Of a stretch of DNA of 64,000 bases, positions 1 through 7,915 are shown piece after piece; within the stretch, counting starts at the first letter, position 1, and every line of letters starts with the position of its first letter. A program made the translations under genes and the position numbers. The notes beneath the pieces are model-generated. The model was not told the origin of the DNA and did not search any database. It was given only the letters and a program-made list of their open reading frames with translations. The stretch covers positions 1 through 64,000 of the forward strand of contig NZ_JBHFQG010000020.1 in NCBI RefSeq assembly GCF_041949975.1, read 5' to 3'. Origin of the DNA: Alteribacillus sp041949975. Its GTDB lineage: Bacteria; Bacillota; Bacilli; Bacillales; Marinococcaceae.

Positions 1-263
1 GGCTTCAAGCGTTATGATCGTTTAAGGTTACGTGTCTTATTACATCACCAATATAAAATAACGGAATTTCAAGTAGGATAAAGGAGTAGGAGTAAGGCAC
101 TCCTACCCCAACATTTGACATAGAACCGTTTTTATTAGTGAGATTATATTCCCCTTTTCCAAACGCAGAAACAGCATTGTCACTAATAATAAAAATAATA
201 TGAAGCAGGTCGAATATTGACAAATGTTGTATAATGAAAGCGGTGGAAAAGGGGGAGGCTTGT
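1..263. other. Upstream region of mltG, no gene assigned
   Basis: No convincing gene was found here. The first 81 bases are open in frame 1 up to a stop, but the short peptide tail is not recognisable, so an upstream gene may end here. Two inverted repeats are visible. An 8-bp stem GTAGGAGT/ACTCCTAC (86-93 with 99-106) has no T-run after it. A perfect 10-bp stem TTATTAGTGA/TCACTAATAA (132-141 with 180-189) has a 38-base loop. A TATAAT at 230-235 could be the mltG -10 element, but no good -35 lies at the right distance. Confidence 0.3.
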
Positions 264-1394
264 ATGAGTAAAGATAATTCAAAAGACCCGCTGGAAGAAC
301 GGGTCAAACAAGCAAAAATTATTAGAAAAATTGTCCTAATTGTTATTGCAGTAATAGCGCTGGTTATTATTGGAGTCGGTATTGGGGGGTACATATACAT
401 AACTTCATCGCTAAAGCCAGTGGATGAAGGAAATGAGGAAACAGTAGAAGTGGAAATACCAATTGGCTCTAGCAGTTCTTCTATCGGGCAGATTCTAGAA
501 GAAGAAGGAGTTATTAAAAACGGTACCATTTTCAGGTATTATGTAACTTACAAAAACGAAAAAGGATTTCAAGCGGGGACGTATGAACTCTCTCCTTCAA
601 TGGATATAAATGAAATTATACGTTCATTAAAAGAGGGAACGGTCATACAAGAGCCAGAATTGACGTTCATTATACCAGAGGGCACGTGGTATGATGACAT
701 TATTACCAGAATTGCTAAAGAAACTCCCTATGAAGAAGAAGAAATAGAAGAACAGCTTGAAGATGAAGAGTATCTAAAAGAGTTAATAGAACGCTATGAA
801 ATTTTAGATGAAGACATACTTCAATCAGATGTGCGTTATCCGCTTGAAGGTTATTTGTTTCCAGCAAGGTATGATTTCGAGGAAGAAAAACCAGCGATCT
901 CTGTGATTATTGAACAAATGATTGAACGCATGGAGGAAAATGTGGTAAAATTCTCAGAACAACTTGAAGCCAGTGATTATTCTGTACATGACTTATTAAC
1001 GTTGGCTTCCATTGTCGAAAGAGAAGCCCAGCGTCAAGAAGATCGGCCTATCATTGCTGGTGTGCTATTTAACCGGTTAGAAGAAGGAATGAGGTTAGAG
1101 GTCGATCCTACTGTAGCTTATGCTATTGGCGAACATAAATATATGACATCTTTCGAGGATTTAGAAACTGACTCTCCATATAATACTTACAGATATGAAG
1201 GATTACCGCCTGGTCCAATAGCAAGTCCAGGAGCGGACTCTATAAAAGCAGTAATGATTCCAAATGACAATGATTATATCTATTTTTATGCAAGACAAAA
1301 CGGAGAGGTTATATATAATGAAGATTATGATGAACACAGGAAAACGCAAGAAACATATAGGAGCGAGTGGGAAGAAGCTGAAGAAACAGAATAA
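264..1394 (+). CDS. mltG: Endolytic murein transglycosylase MltG (YceG-like)
   Basis: MltG is a membrane-anchored lytic transglycosylase that cleaves nascent peptidoglycan strands and limits glycan chain length. The protein has a short cytoplasmic N-terminus, one membrane segment (about residues 20-46) and an extracellular YceG-like domain. That domain carries the catalytic-region motif ASIVEREAQ and the family C-terminal signature NTYRYEGLPPGPIASPG. The ATG at 264 is preferred over the in-frame ATG at 234 because a GGGGGAGG ribosome site lies just before it. It heads the same gene order as B. subtilis yrrL-yrrM. A terminator separates it from trmR. Length (376 aa) is normal for the family. 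Confidence 0.95.
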   Translation: MSKDNSKDPLEERVKQAKIIRKIVLIVIAVIALVIIGVGIGGYIYITSSLKPVDEGNEETVEVEIPIGSSSSSIGQILEEEGVIKNGTIFRYYVTYKNEKGFQAGTYELSPSMDINEIIRSLKEGTVIQEPELTFIIPEGTWYDDIITRIAKETPYEEEEIEEQLEDEEYLKELIERYEILDEDILQSDVRYPLEGYLFPARYDFEEEKPAISVIIEQMIERMEENVVKFSEQLEASDYSVHDLLTLASIVEREAQRQEDRPIIAGVLFNRLEEGMRLEVDPTVAYAIGEHKYMTSFEDLETDSPYNTYRYEGLPPGPIASPGADSIKAVMIPNDNDYIYFYARQNGEVIYNEDYDEHRKTQETYRSEWEEAEETE

Positions 1395-1441
1395 TCGATA
1401 AGGTTTGTTTCTTTTGTTATAAAACCTATAAGTAAAACTCC

Positions 1442-1475
1442 AGCGGCTTTCCTGAGAGATGGGAAGCCGCCTTTT
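1442..1475 (+). terminator. Rho-independent terminator after mltG
   Basis: The stem GCGGCTTTCC/GGGAAGCCGC (one G-T pair) has an 8-base loop and is followed by CTTTTAT. Confidence 0.8.
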
Positions 1476-1526
1476 ATACGTAAATCTTAATAAAGATTAC
1501 AAAATTTCGAATATAGGTGAAATAAA

Positions 1527-2168
1527 ATGTACGACCAACCGGAAATGAAAAAATATATACGCCAGCTTAACAAAGAACCAGGTCATTTGTTTTATGAGAT
1601 GGAAAAATATGCAGAGATTAATAATGTTCCTATAATAGAAACGGAAGCTTTAGAGGTGATGTTGCAAATATTAGAAGCACACAACAGTAAACGTGTGATC
1701 GAAATTGGAACAGCAATAGGATACTCTGCGCTATGCATAGCAAATCATCTTCCTGAAGCGAAGGTGGTTTCTCTAGAAATAGATGAAGAGCGCTACAATA
1801 CAGCTCTTTCGTTTAGAAATAAAAGTGATTTAGTGTCTCAAACGGAATTCATTCTTGCAGATGCATTGGATGATACTCTTTCTCTTGATGACCATCCCTT
1901 ATTTGATGTATTATTTATTGATGCTGCAAAAGGAAAATATGAGAAATATTTTAATAAATATACACCTTATCTAAAACAAAATGGTCTCATTATTACAGAT
2001 AATGTCTTTTTTAAAGGTTTCGTTATCAATCCTGAAAAATCTCCTAAACGTATACGACCGATGGTTCGAAAAATACATTCATACAATGAATGGCTGGCTG
2101 ATCATCCGTCTTTTTCTACAAGGTTTCTTTCTGTAGGAGATGGACTGGCTGTTAGTAAAAAAGTATAA
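1527..2168 (+). CDS. trmR: tRNA 5-hydroxyuridine-34 O-methyltransferase TrmR (YrrM)
   Basis: This is a SAM-dependent O-methyltransferase of the COMT-like family. In B. subtilis, YrrM/TrmR methylates 5-hydroxyuridine at tRNA wobble position 34 to 5-methoxyuridine. The SAM-binding motif EIGTAIGYSALCIA and the metal/active-site region LFIDAAKGKYEKYF are present, and the 213-aa length is normal. An AGGTGA ribosome site precedes the ATG. The two downstream genes, which would make its 5-hydroxyuridine substrate, are both broken. TrmR could still act if an oxygen-dependent hydroxylase (TrhA type) exists elsewhere in the genome. The family call is firm; the tRNA role rests on synteny with B. subtilis. 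Confidence 0.88.
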   Translation: MYDQPEMKKYIRQLNKEPGHLFYEMEKYAEINNVPIIETEALEVMLQILEAHNSKRVIEIGTAIGYSALCIANHLPEAKVVSLEIDEERYNTALSFRNKSDLVSQTEFILADALDDTLSLDDHPLFDVLFIDAAKGKYEKYFNKYTPYLKQNGLIITDNVFFKGFVINPEKSPKRIRPMVRKIHSYNEWLADHPSFSTRFLSVGDGLAVSKKV

Positions 2169-2187
2169 CTAAAGCAGGTGAAAAGAT

Positions 2188-3132
2188 ATGGTAAATAAAC
2201 CTGAACTGCTCGTTACTCCTCATCAGGCAGCAGACATTCCTGAATTGGTTTCTGCTGGGGCTGATGCCTTTTTAGCAGGTGAAGAAACTTTCGATTACGG
2301 CTTGCGGCTTGCAGGGGAGTTTAAGAGAACGGAGTTAGAAAGAGCAGTACAATTGGCTCATGAAAGAGGGGCGAAAGTTTATTCAGCTGTTAATGCTATA
2401 TTTCATAATGATAATATAAGTAAGCTGCAAGAATATATTAGATTTTTAAAACAAATTAACGTAGACGCGATTGTCTTTGGGGACCCGGCTGTCCTTATGA
2501 TTGCAAAAGAAACGGCCCCAGCTATACCACTGAATTGGGATACAGAAACCACAGCAACGAATTGGTATTCTGCCAATTATTGGGGTAAGCAAGGAGCAAA
2601 GCGAGTGGTGCTTGCCCGTGAAATAAATATGGATTCCATCGTAGAAACCAGTGAAAATGCCGATGTAGAAATAGAGGTGCAGGTTCATGGGATGGGATGG
2701 GATGTATGTTTCAGTCTAAACGGAAACTGATTGGAAATTACATGGAATATCAGGCAAAAATTTAAAAGTGGAACGAAGAGACAAAGAACGCAGTATACAT
2801 TTATATGATCCTGAACGTGACGCTTTATATCCAATTTTTGAGGATGAAAATGGTACGCACATTATGATGAGTCCAAAAGATATGTGTATCATTGATGAAC
2901 TAGATGAATTGATTGAGAGCGGAGTAAATGCATTTAAATAGATGGTATTTTAAAGGATAAAGAATATCTTAAAGGAATTACTGGTCTTTATAAAGAAGCT
3001 ATAGAAATGTACGGCCAGCACCAATCGCTGTATAACCAAAAAAGAGATGAGCTGTTAGAAAAAGCCAGGCGGCTGCAGCCAGGTTTTCGGGATATTGACA
3101 CTGGCTTTTTCTTTAAAGAAACAGTATATTAA
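2188..3132 (+). pseudogene. trhP1: Broken U32 peptidase-like tRNA U34 hydroxylation gene TrhP1 (YrrN)
   Basis: The reading frame starts like TrhP1/YrrN (U32 peptidase family), which works with TrhP2 in 5-hydroxyuridine-34 synthesis on tRNA. It is open only to 2730. The rest of the protein continues to 3132, ending GFFFKETVY, but in shifted frames. I see three lesions. First, three tandem GGGAT units at 2689-2703: removing one unit restores HGMGCMFQSKRKLIGNYMEY. Second, one base appears missing near 2752-2754, where CAGGC should read CAGGGC. Third, one A appears missing near 2935-2939, creating TAG. The ribosome site AGGTGAAAAGAT before ATG is intact. Repairing all three gives a normal-length protein. 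Multiple independent lesions favour true decay over sequencing error. Confidence 0.88.
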
Positions 3133-3145
3133 GGGGGGGTAAAAA

Positions 3146-4414
3146 GTGCAGGCTCTTGCTGAAAAAATACAGACAAAGAGACAATATCCTGCCTTGAAAA
3201 AACCGGAACTGCTCCTGCCTGCTGGAAATCTCGAGCGAGAAACTAAAAATAGCTGTGCATTATGGCGCAGATGAAGTATATATTGGCGGCCAAGAATTTG
3301 GCCTTCGCTCTAATGCCGGTAATTTTTCTGTACAGGAAATGAAAGAGGGAGTGGCTTTTGCTGAAAAATATGGAGCAAAAGTATACGTTACAACAAATAT
3401 ATATGCCCATAATGAAAATATGGAAGGACTCAGTGAGTATTTACAATCGGTTGAAGAAGCGGGAGTAACCGGGATTATTGCAGCGGATCCTTTAATCATA
3501 GAAACTGCTAAAAAATTGGCTCCTCTTCTAGAGGTGCATTTATCCACACAATAATCTCTGGCTAATTGGATGGCAGCTAAATTCTGGAAAGAACAGGGGC
3601 TGGAAAGAGTCGTATTGGCAAGGGAAGTAAGCCTGGAAGAAATGCTGGAAATAAAGAAACATGTGGATATTGAAATTGAAACATTTATTCATGGAGCAAT
3701 GTGCATATCTTACTCAGGAAGATGTGTATTAAGCAATTATATGACAGCAAGGGATTTTAATAGAGGCGGCTGCTGCCAATCCTGCCGATGGAATTATGAT
3801 ATTTTGGAAACAAATGGAAATGAAAAGAAATCCCTGCAAACGAATAATAAGGCACCTTTTTCTATGAGTCCAAAAGACTTAACCTAATTCAATCGATTCC
3901 TAAACTAATTGAGGCAGGAATTGACAGCTTAAAGGTTGAAGGCAGGATGAAATCTATTCATTATGTAGCAACTGTTGCATCCGTGTACCGCAAAGTAATT
4001 GATGAATACTGTAATAATCCAGAACATTTTCACATAAAAAAGGAATGGTTAGAAGAGCTTGGAAAATGTGCGAATCGGGACACAGCACCTACCTTTTTTG
4101 AAAACGTGCCAACATACAAAGAACAATTGTGGGAAGAAACCAGTAAAAATACTTCTTATGATTTCACGGGGTTGGTGCTCGATTATGATACGTCCACCCA
4201 AATGGTTATGGTTCAACAAAGAAATCATTTTAAACCAGGTGATGAAGTAGAATTTTTCGGACCTGAGGGGAATACCTTTAAACAAACGGTTTATGAAATA
4301 TTTGATGAAGACGGAAATAAATTAGATGCTGCCAAACATCCGCTGCAAATTGTTTCCTTTCAGGCAGCTCAAGAAGTAAAGCGTTGGGATATGATGAGAA
4401 AAAATAAAAAGTAA
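3146..4414 (+). pseudogene. trhP2: Broken U32 peptidase-like tRNA U34 hydroxylation gene TrhP2 (YrrO)
   Basis: This is the partner of TrhP1, with a GTG start at 3146 behind a run of seven G. The CGAG tandem duplication at 3232-3239 (+4) shifts the frame after PELLLPAGNLE. A nonsense TAA at 3552-3554 follows LSTQ, where CAA would continue the protein. One A appears missing near 3879-3884 after MSPKDL. The final part, from GRMKSIHYVATVASVYRK to 4414, is open. Conserved U32 elements survive across the pieces, including the cysteine-rich GGCCQSCRW and the IYAHNEN segment. Repaired length is close to the family norm of about 420 aa. Three different lesion types in one gene indicate inactivation. 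Confidence 0.88.
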
Positions 4415-4484
4415 AAATGGTTTGTATTTTTTCCATACGATGCGTATGATAATGGCAGTAAGAAAATATGTAACATTTAACCAA

Positions 4485-4540
4485 AGGAAGGCCTGTTCCT
4501 TAAAACCTTCGAAAAAATATGCTTAGGAACAGACCTTTCT
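4485..4540 (+). terminator. Terminator-like hairpin after the trhP pseudogenes
   Basis: A long imperfect stem pairs GAAGGCCTGTTCCT with AGGAACAGACCTTTC, followed by TCTCAT. B. subtilis has udk between this position and greA; here there is none. Confidence 0.6.
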
Positions 4541-4601
4541 CATATCTATTATGTGTAGGTAAATTATATGGTAATTATCAGTTAGAGGAGTGACAAATAA
4601 A

Positions 4602-5078
4602 ATGGCAGAAGAAAAACAGCATTATATGACAGAAGAGGGAAAGCACAAATTGGAGGAAGAACTTAACTATTTAAAGACAGAGCGTCGGCAAGAAGTTGTT
4701 GAACGTATTAAAATAGCAAGAAGCTTTGGAGACCTCTCTGAAAACTCCGAGTATGATGCAGCCAAGGATGAACAAGCTTTTGTAGAAGGAAGAATTAATC
4801 AGATTGAAAAAATGCTCAAAAACGCTGTCATTATTGAAGAAGATTCTTCTAATAATACAGAAGTAGCTCTTGGTAAATCCGTTAGGTTTAAGGAGCTTCC
4901 AGATGGGGAAGAAGAAGTGTATACCATTGTAGGAAGTGCAGAATCAGACCCGCTTGAAGGAAAAATTTCAAATGATTCACCAATGGCTCAGAGTCTGCTG
5001 GGAAGAAAAGTAGGAGAAGAAGTAACGGTTAATACACCTGGCGGCGACATTGATGTAGAAATAATAGAAGTAAATTAG
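4602..5078 (+). CDS. greA: Transcription elongation factor GreA
   Basis: GreA rescues arrested RNA polymerase by stimulating transcript cleavage through the secondary channel. The protein has the N-terminal coiled coil (about residues 8-75) with the tip motif GDLSENSEYDAAK and a C-terminal FKBP-like domain containing SPMAQSLLGRKVGEEV. The start is ATG 4602, not the upstream GTG at 4590, because GTG overlaps the GAGGAG ribosome site. This gives 158 aa, the usual length. It is followed at once by a strong terminator, so it probably forms its own transcription unit. Confidence 0.97.
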   Translation: MAEEKQHYMTEEGKHKLEEELNYLKTERRQEVVERIKIARSFGDLSENSEYDAAKDEQAFVEGRINQIEKMLKNAVIIEEDSSNNTEVALGKSVRFKELPDGEEEVYTIVGSAESDPLEGKISNDSPMAQSLLGRKVGEEVTVNTPGGDIDVEIIEVN

Positions 5079-5103
5079 GGTCAAATGGCAATATAAATTT
5101 TTA

Positions 5104-5130
5104 AGCAGCGAGCTGGCTCGCTGCTTTTTT
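5104..5130 (+). terminator. Rho-independent terminator of greA
   Basis: Perfect stem AGCAGCGAGC/GCTCGCTGCT with a two-base loop and six T residues. Confidence 0.95.
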
Positions 5131-5132
5131 AC

Positions 5133-5525
5133 TGTTTAGGAAATTATGTTTTTACAAGTTGTGGATTATCCGCGTCTAGCTTCAGCGCCCAGCCTCTCGG
5201 AGGCCCAAGACGGTTTAAGGAACTTTTGCTAGAATTGCGAACATCGTGTTCGCAATTCTAGCAAAAGTCAGCACATCCTGTGCAAGCTAGTTCGACGTTG
5301 GTGACGTTCTTAGTTGAACATCCTTTAGGACCCTTCTGCTAAATACGCACACGTCGACGCACAGGACGTGGCGTTTTTGGCGACGAAAGTGCAACGCAGA
5401 AGTCACTACATCCTGTGGAAGTAAGAGCGCCTTTCATGACTGAAGAACATTTACCTGTCGAGGCTGAACAGGGCGCTTGCGCTTTTGTTCTTGTTTAGGA
5501 AATTATATTTTTACGAGTTGTGGAT
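5133..5525. repeat. Structured intergenic repeat element flanked by 34-bp direct repeats
   Basis: This fills the greA-yrrS gap and holds no credible ORF. Near-identical 34-base direct repeats (two mismatches) lie at 5133-5166 and 5492-5525, starting TGTTTAGGAAATTAT and ending AGTTGTGGAT. The right copy plus two bases forms a DnaA-box sequence TGTGGATAA at 5519-5527. The enclosed element begins TAGCTTCAGCGCCCAGCCTC and ends GAGGCTGAACAGGGCGCTTG, giving imperfect inverted termini. It resembles non-coding repeats I recall as common between Bacillaceae genes. Two internal copies of AGTCAnnACATCCTGTGnAAG lie at 5266-5286 and 5401-5421. Origin and function are unknown. Confidence 0.7.
5222..5268. 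repeat. Perfect 22-bp inverted repeat inside the repeat element
   Basis: Bases 5222-5243 pair perfectly with 5247-5268 around a three-base loop TCG. The arm starts ACTTTTGCTAGAATTGCG. No T-run follows, so it does not look like a standard terminator. Confidence 0.9.
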
Positions 5526-5694
5526 AAATATGCGGTAGAATATCCATTTGTTCCTTTCATATAAAAAAATCTATTGATTTGTGTAAAATACTGAAAAAAC
5601 CACAAAACCCTCTCGATAATCCCTAAAAAATCTTATATTATAAAATAGAGAATGGATCTCACTATGTGCTGAAAGGAATTGCAGGTGATGAAAG

Positions 5695-6399
5695 GTGAAA
5701 AACAATAATAATCGCGGTTTCGGGGAAGATACTCGATATGAAATGCGAAAAAGAAAACGAATGAATCGAATTTTAAACGCTTCGATTGTCGCAGTAGGTG
5801 CTCTTATAATATTTTTTGCTGTTCAATTATTTTTTTCCGGTGATGACCAGGCTGTAGAAGAGGAAGAAACAGAAGATGTCGCACAAGAGACGGATACGGA
5901 ACCAGTTGAAGAGGAATCTTCTCCTGATGATACACCTGAAACGGATACGAATGATTCAGAGGAGAGCGATGATAATAGAGATACTCAAGATAATGAAGAA
6001 ACAGAAGAAACCCAACAAGATAGAGAAGAGGAAGAGTCAGCTGAAGAAGAGAATGAACAGGATGGTCCTCAAATTCCTGAGGGAGACGGTGAGAATGGAG
6101 AATGGGAGCCGATTGGTACAGAGCAATCTGGATCTTTTAGTCACAACTTTTCTGAAAACAGCCAGAACTGGGAAGAAATGCAAATGGCTTTACGGTATGC
6201 AACAGGTCTCGATGAAGCAGATGAAGATGATATAATTTACTGGCGGATAGAAAATGGTGGGGACAGCCATACTGTTGTGGGAGTAGTAAGTGATAAAGAT
6301 AATAAAAATAATCCTTATCAAGTAACAATGGAATTTGTTGAAAATGAAGGTTGGAAACCTCTTGAAGTAGAAGTGCTCGATTCTAACCCTTATAACTAA
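5695..6399 (+). CDS. yrrS: YrrS-like membrane-anchored acidic protein (DUF1510)
   Basis: The protein has a basic N-terminus, one membrane segment (about residues 24-45), a very acidic low-complexity linker rich in Glu, Asp and Thr (about 50-125), and a C-terminal globular DUF1510-type domain. It matches B. subtilis YrrS in architecture, length (234 aa) and position after greA. The start is GTG 5695 behind AGGTGAT; the nearby ATG at 5688 runs into a stop after six codons. In B. subtilis yrrS is followed by the penicillin-binding protein gene pbpI; here it is followed by a terminator. Its molecular function is not established. Confidence 0.8.
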   Translation: MKNNNNRGFGEDTRYEMRKRKRMNRILNASIVAVGALIIFFAVQLFFSGDDQAVEEEETEDVAQETDTEPVEEESSPDDTPETDTNDSEESDDNRDTQDNEETEETQQDREEEESAEEENEQDGPQIPEGDGENGEWEPIGTEQSGSFSHNFSENSQNWEEMQMALRYATGLDEADEDDIIYWRIENGGDSHTVVGVVSDKDNKNNPYQVTMEFVENEGWKPLEVEVLDSNPYN

Positions 6400-6411
6400 T
6401 GAGTGAGAGAT

Positions 6412-6450
6412 GAGCTTCTGTTACACCTTAAAAGTGACAGAAGCTTTTTT
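6412..6450 (+). terminator. Rho-independent terminator of yrrS
   Basis: Stem AGCTTCTGTTAC/GTGACAGAAGCT followed by six T. Confidence 0.9.
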
Positions 6451-6531
6451 GTAAACTCAAAGACAAGATCCCGGTTTTGTCCAGGAAATGTTCCTTCCCC
6501 CTTTGGAGCTAGATATTCTTTGTTGAGGAGC

Positions 6532-6756
6532 TTATTGGGTATTTCCAGGCTGTTTCCCTTTGAAATGTACAACAGCTGTATAAACAGGCATTGATGTGGA
6601 AGGGTCATAATGAACTTGATGCTGTACACTGTGTACATTAAGAAGAATAGCTTCGTTATGTTCAATTTTTTTATTAATTTTTTCTTCTAATTTTTGAAGT
6701 GATTCCGCTTCAAATAATTCTATTTTGTCTCCTATAGGCTGTAGTTGTATACTCAA
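6532..6756 (-). CDS. yrzA: DUF2536 family protein (YrzA-like)
   Basis: This is a small 74-aa soluble protein without membrane segments. It resembles YrzA of B. subtilis in the LEEKINKKIEHNEAILLNVH segment and the C-terminal YTAVVHFK strand. It starts with TTG at 6756 behind a strong AAAGGAGG site. It lies antisense between yrrS and mtnN, as expected from B. subtilis synteny. No function is known for the family. Confidence 0.75.
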   Translation of the reverse strand: MSIQLQPIGDKIELFEAESLQKLEEKINKKIEHNEAILLNVHSVQHQVHYDPSTSMPVYTAVVHFKGKQPGNTQ

Positions 6757-6859
6757 AATGGTTCCTCCTTTATGTAATCCTTTCTCTAACCGTGATAGTA
6801 TTATAATATAAGGAAGGCAGCATGTGAAGAAACTGATAAAACAGAAAGGAATTGTTAGA

Positions 6860-7555
6860 ATGAAAATAGCAGTAATAGGAGCAATGGATGAAGAAGTAGA
6901 ATTGTTAAAAGATCAGCTAAAAAACCGTAAGGATGAAGAAATTGGCGGGAGTTTTTTTCATATTGGCTACATAAAAGAACAAGAAGTTATACTGGTGAAA
7001 TCAGGTATAGGAAAAGTAAACGCAGCAATTAGCACGACTGTTCTTCTGCAAAAGTTTAAACCTGATGCCGTTATAAATACAGGTTCAGCTGGCGGGTTCA
7101 ATCCAGCTTTGGATGTAGGCGATCTGGTGATTTCTAAAGAGGTTCGCTACAATGACGTTGACGCTACCGTATTTGGCTATGAATTTGGCCAGGTGCCTCA
7201 GATGCCAGCAAAATATGAAGCGGATGATCAACTTGTACAGGTGGCAGAGAAATGTGCAGCACACGAAAACTTAACAGCATTAAAGGGGCTGATCGTATCT
7301 GGAGACTCTTTCATGAGTGACGATACGAGGGTTTCTTTTTTAAAAAATACGTTTGTAGAACCTCAGTGTGCTGAAATGGAAGCTGGAGCTATAGCCCAGG
7401 TATGTTATAGGTTTAACGCTCCTTTTGTCATTATCCGTTCTTTGAGTGACATTGCCGGACAGGACGCTAAACTGTCATATGACCAGTTTTTAGAAAAAGC
7501 TTCTGTTCATTCTGCAAATCTAGTTCTTTCCATGTTAGAAGAGTTAAACAGATAA
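6860..7555 (+). CDS. mtnN: 5'-methylthioadenosine/S-adenosylhomocysteine nucleosidase
   Basis: MtnN hydrolyses methylthioadenosine and S-adenosylhomocysteine to adenine plus the thioribose product, clearing by-products of SAM use. Recognisable motifs are IAVIGAMDEEVELL at the N-terminus, NTGSAGGF, the active-site stretch AEMEAGAIAQVC and the catalytic-Asp region RSLSDIAG. The ATG at 6860 follows AAAGGA and gives the usual 231 aa; the GTG at 6824 would add an unrelated extension. In B. subtilis mtnN is followed by mccA-mccB (reverse transsulfuration) and then yrhC; here mccAB is absent and yrhC follows. Confidence 0.96.
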   Translation: MKIAVIGAMDEEVELLKDQLKNRKDEEIGGSFFHIGYIKEQEVILVKSGIGKVNAAISTTVLLQKFKPDAVINTGSAGGFNPALDVGDLVISKEVRYNDVDATVFGYEFGQVPQMPAKYEADDQLVQVAEKCAAHENLTALKGLIVSGDSFMSDDTRVSFLKNTFVEPQCAEMEAGAIAQVCYRFNAPFVIIRSLSDIAGQDAKLSYDQFLEKASVHSANLVLSMLEELNR

Positions 7556-7654
7556 CTGTACAGCATCTGTCAGAATTGGTTTAAGTCTCCTAATTATACC
7601 TCTCATCACCTATGATACAATCACTTATAAATGGGCAGAGAGAGGGGAGAGACG

Positions 7655-7876
7655 ATGGAACAGCATACAGACAAACAGCAGAAGCTGGCCCAGGACTATA
7701 TTACCTTCAGTAAAATTTTATTAACTTTGGCTTCTTTTTTAAGCTTAGGTTATTTTTTACCAGAAACGTTTTCTGAGCAAAAAGAGACAGCTGCTCTTAT
7801 AATAATAGGTATACTGTTATCAGTATCAATATTCTTCCATCTGTTTGCGAAAAGAATAAAAGATAAGTCAGCATAG
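7655..7876 (+). CDS. yrhC: YrhC-like small membrane protein
   Basis: This 73-aa protein has a hydrophilic N-terminus and two membrane segments (about residues 17-38 and 45-63), ending in a basic tail. It matches YrhC of B. subtilis in size, topology and position downstream of mtnN. The ATG at 7655 follows AGGGGAGAG, which decides it over the in-frame ATG at 7631. Function is unknown. Confidence 0.7.
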   Translation: MEQHTDKQQKLAQDYITFSKILLTLASFLSLGYFLPETFSEQKETAALIIIGILLSVSIFFHLFAKRIKDKSA

Positions 7877-7881
7877 GATGG

Positions 7882-7915
7882 CCGCGTCTCTAATGGAAAG
7901 GCGCGGTTATTTTTC
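7882..7915 (+). terminator. Terminator after yrhC
   Basis: Stem CCGCGTC/GGCGCGG (one G-T pair) followed by a long T-rich run that overlaps the 3' end of the convergent Nudix gene. Confidence 0.75.

Noticed and set aside
5..529. Minus-strand ORF of 174 codons over the mltG start
   Set aside because: It is antisense to mltG, with shadow-like composition (Ser/Ile/Pro-rich) and no ribosome site; mltG is clearly the real gene.
1527..4414. Sequencing error as sole cause of the trhP lesions
   Set aside because: Single-base homopolymer losses could be errors, but the 5-base and 4-base duplications and a substitution stop are not typical of such errors; not fully excluded.
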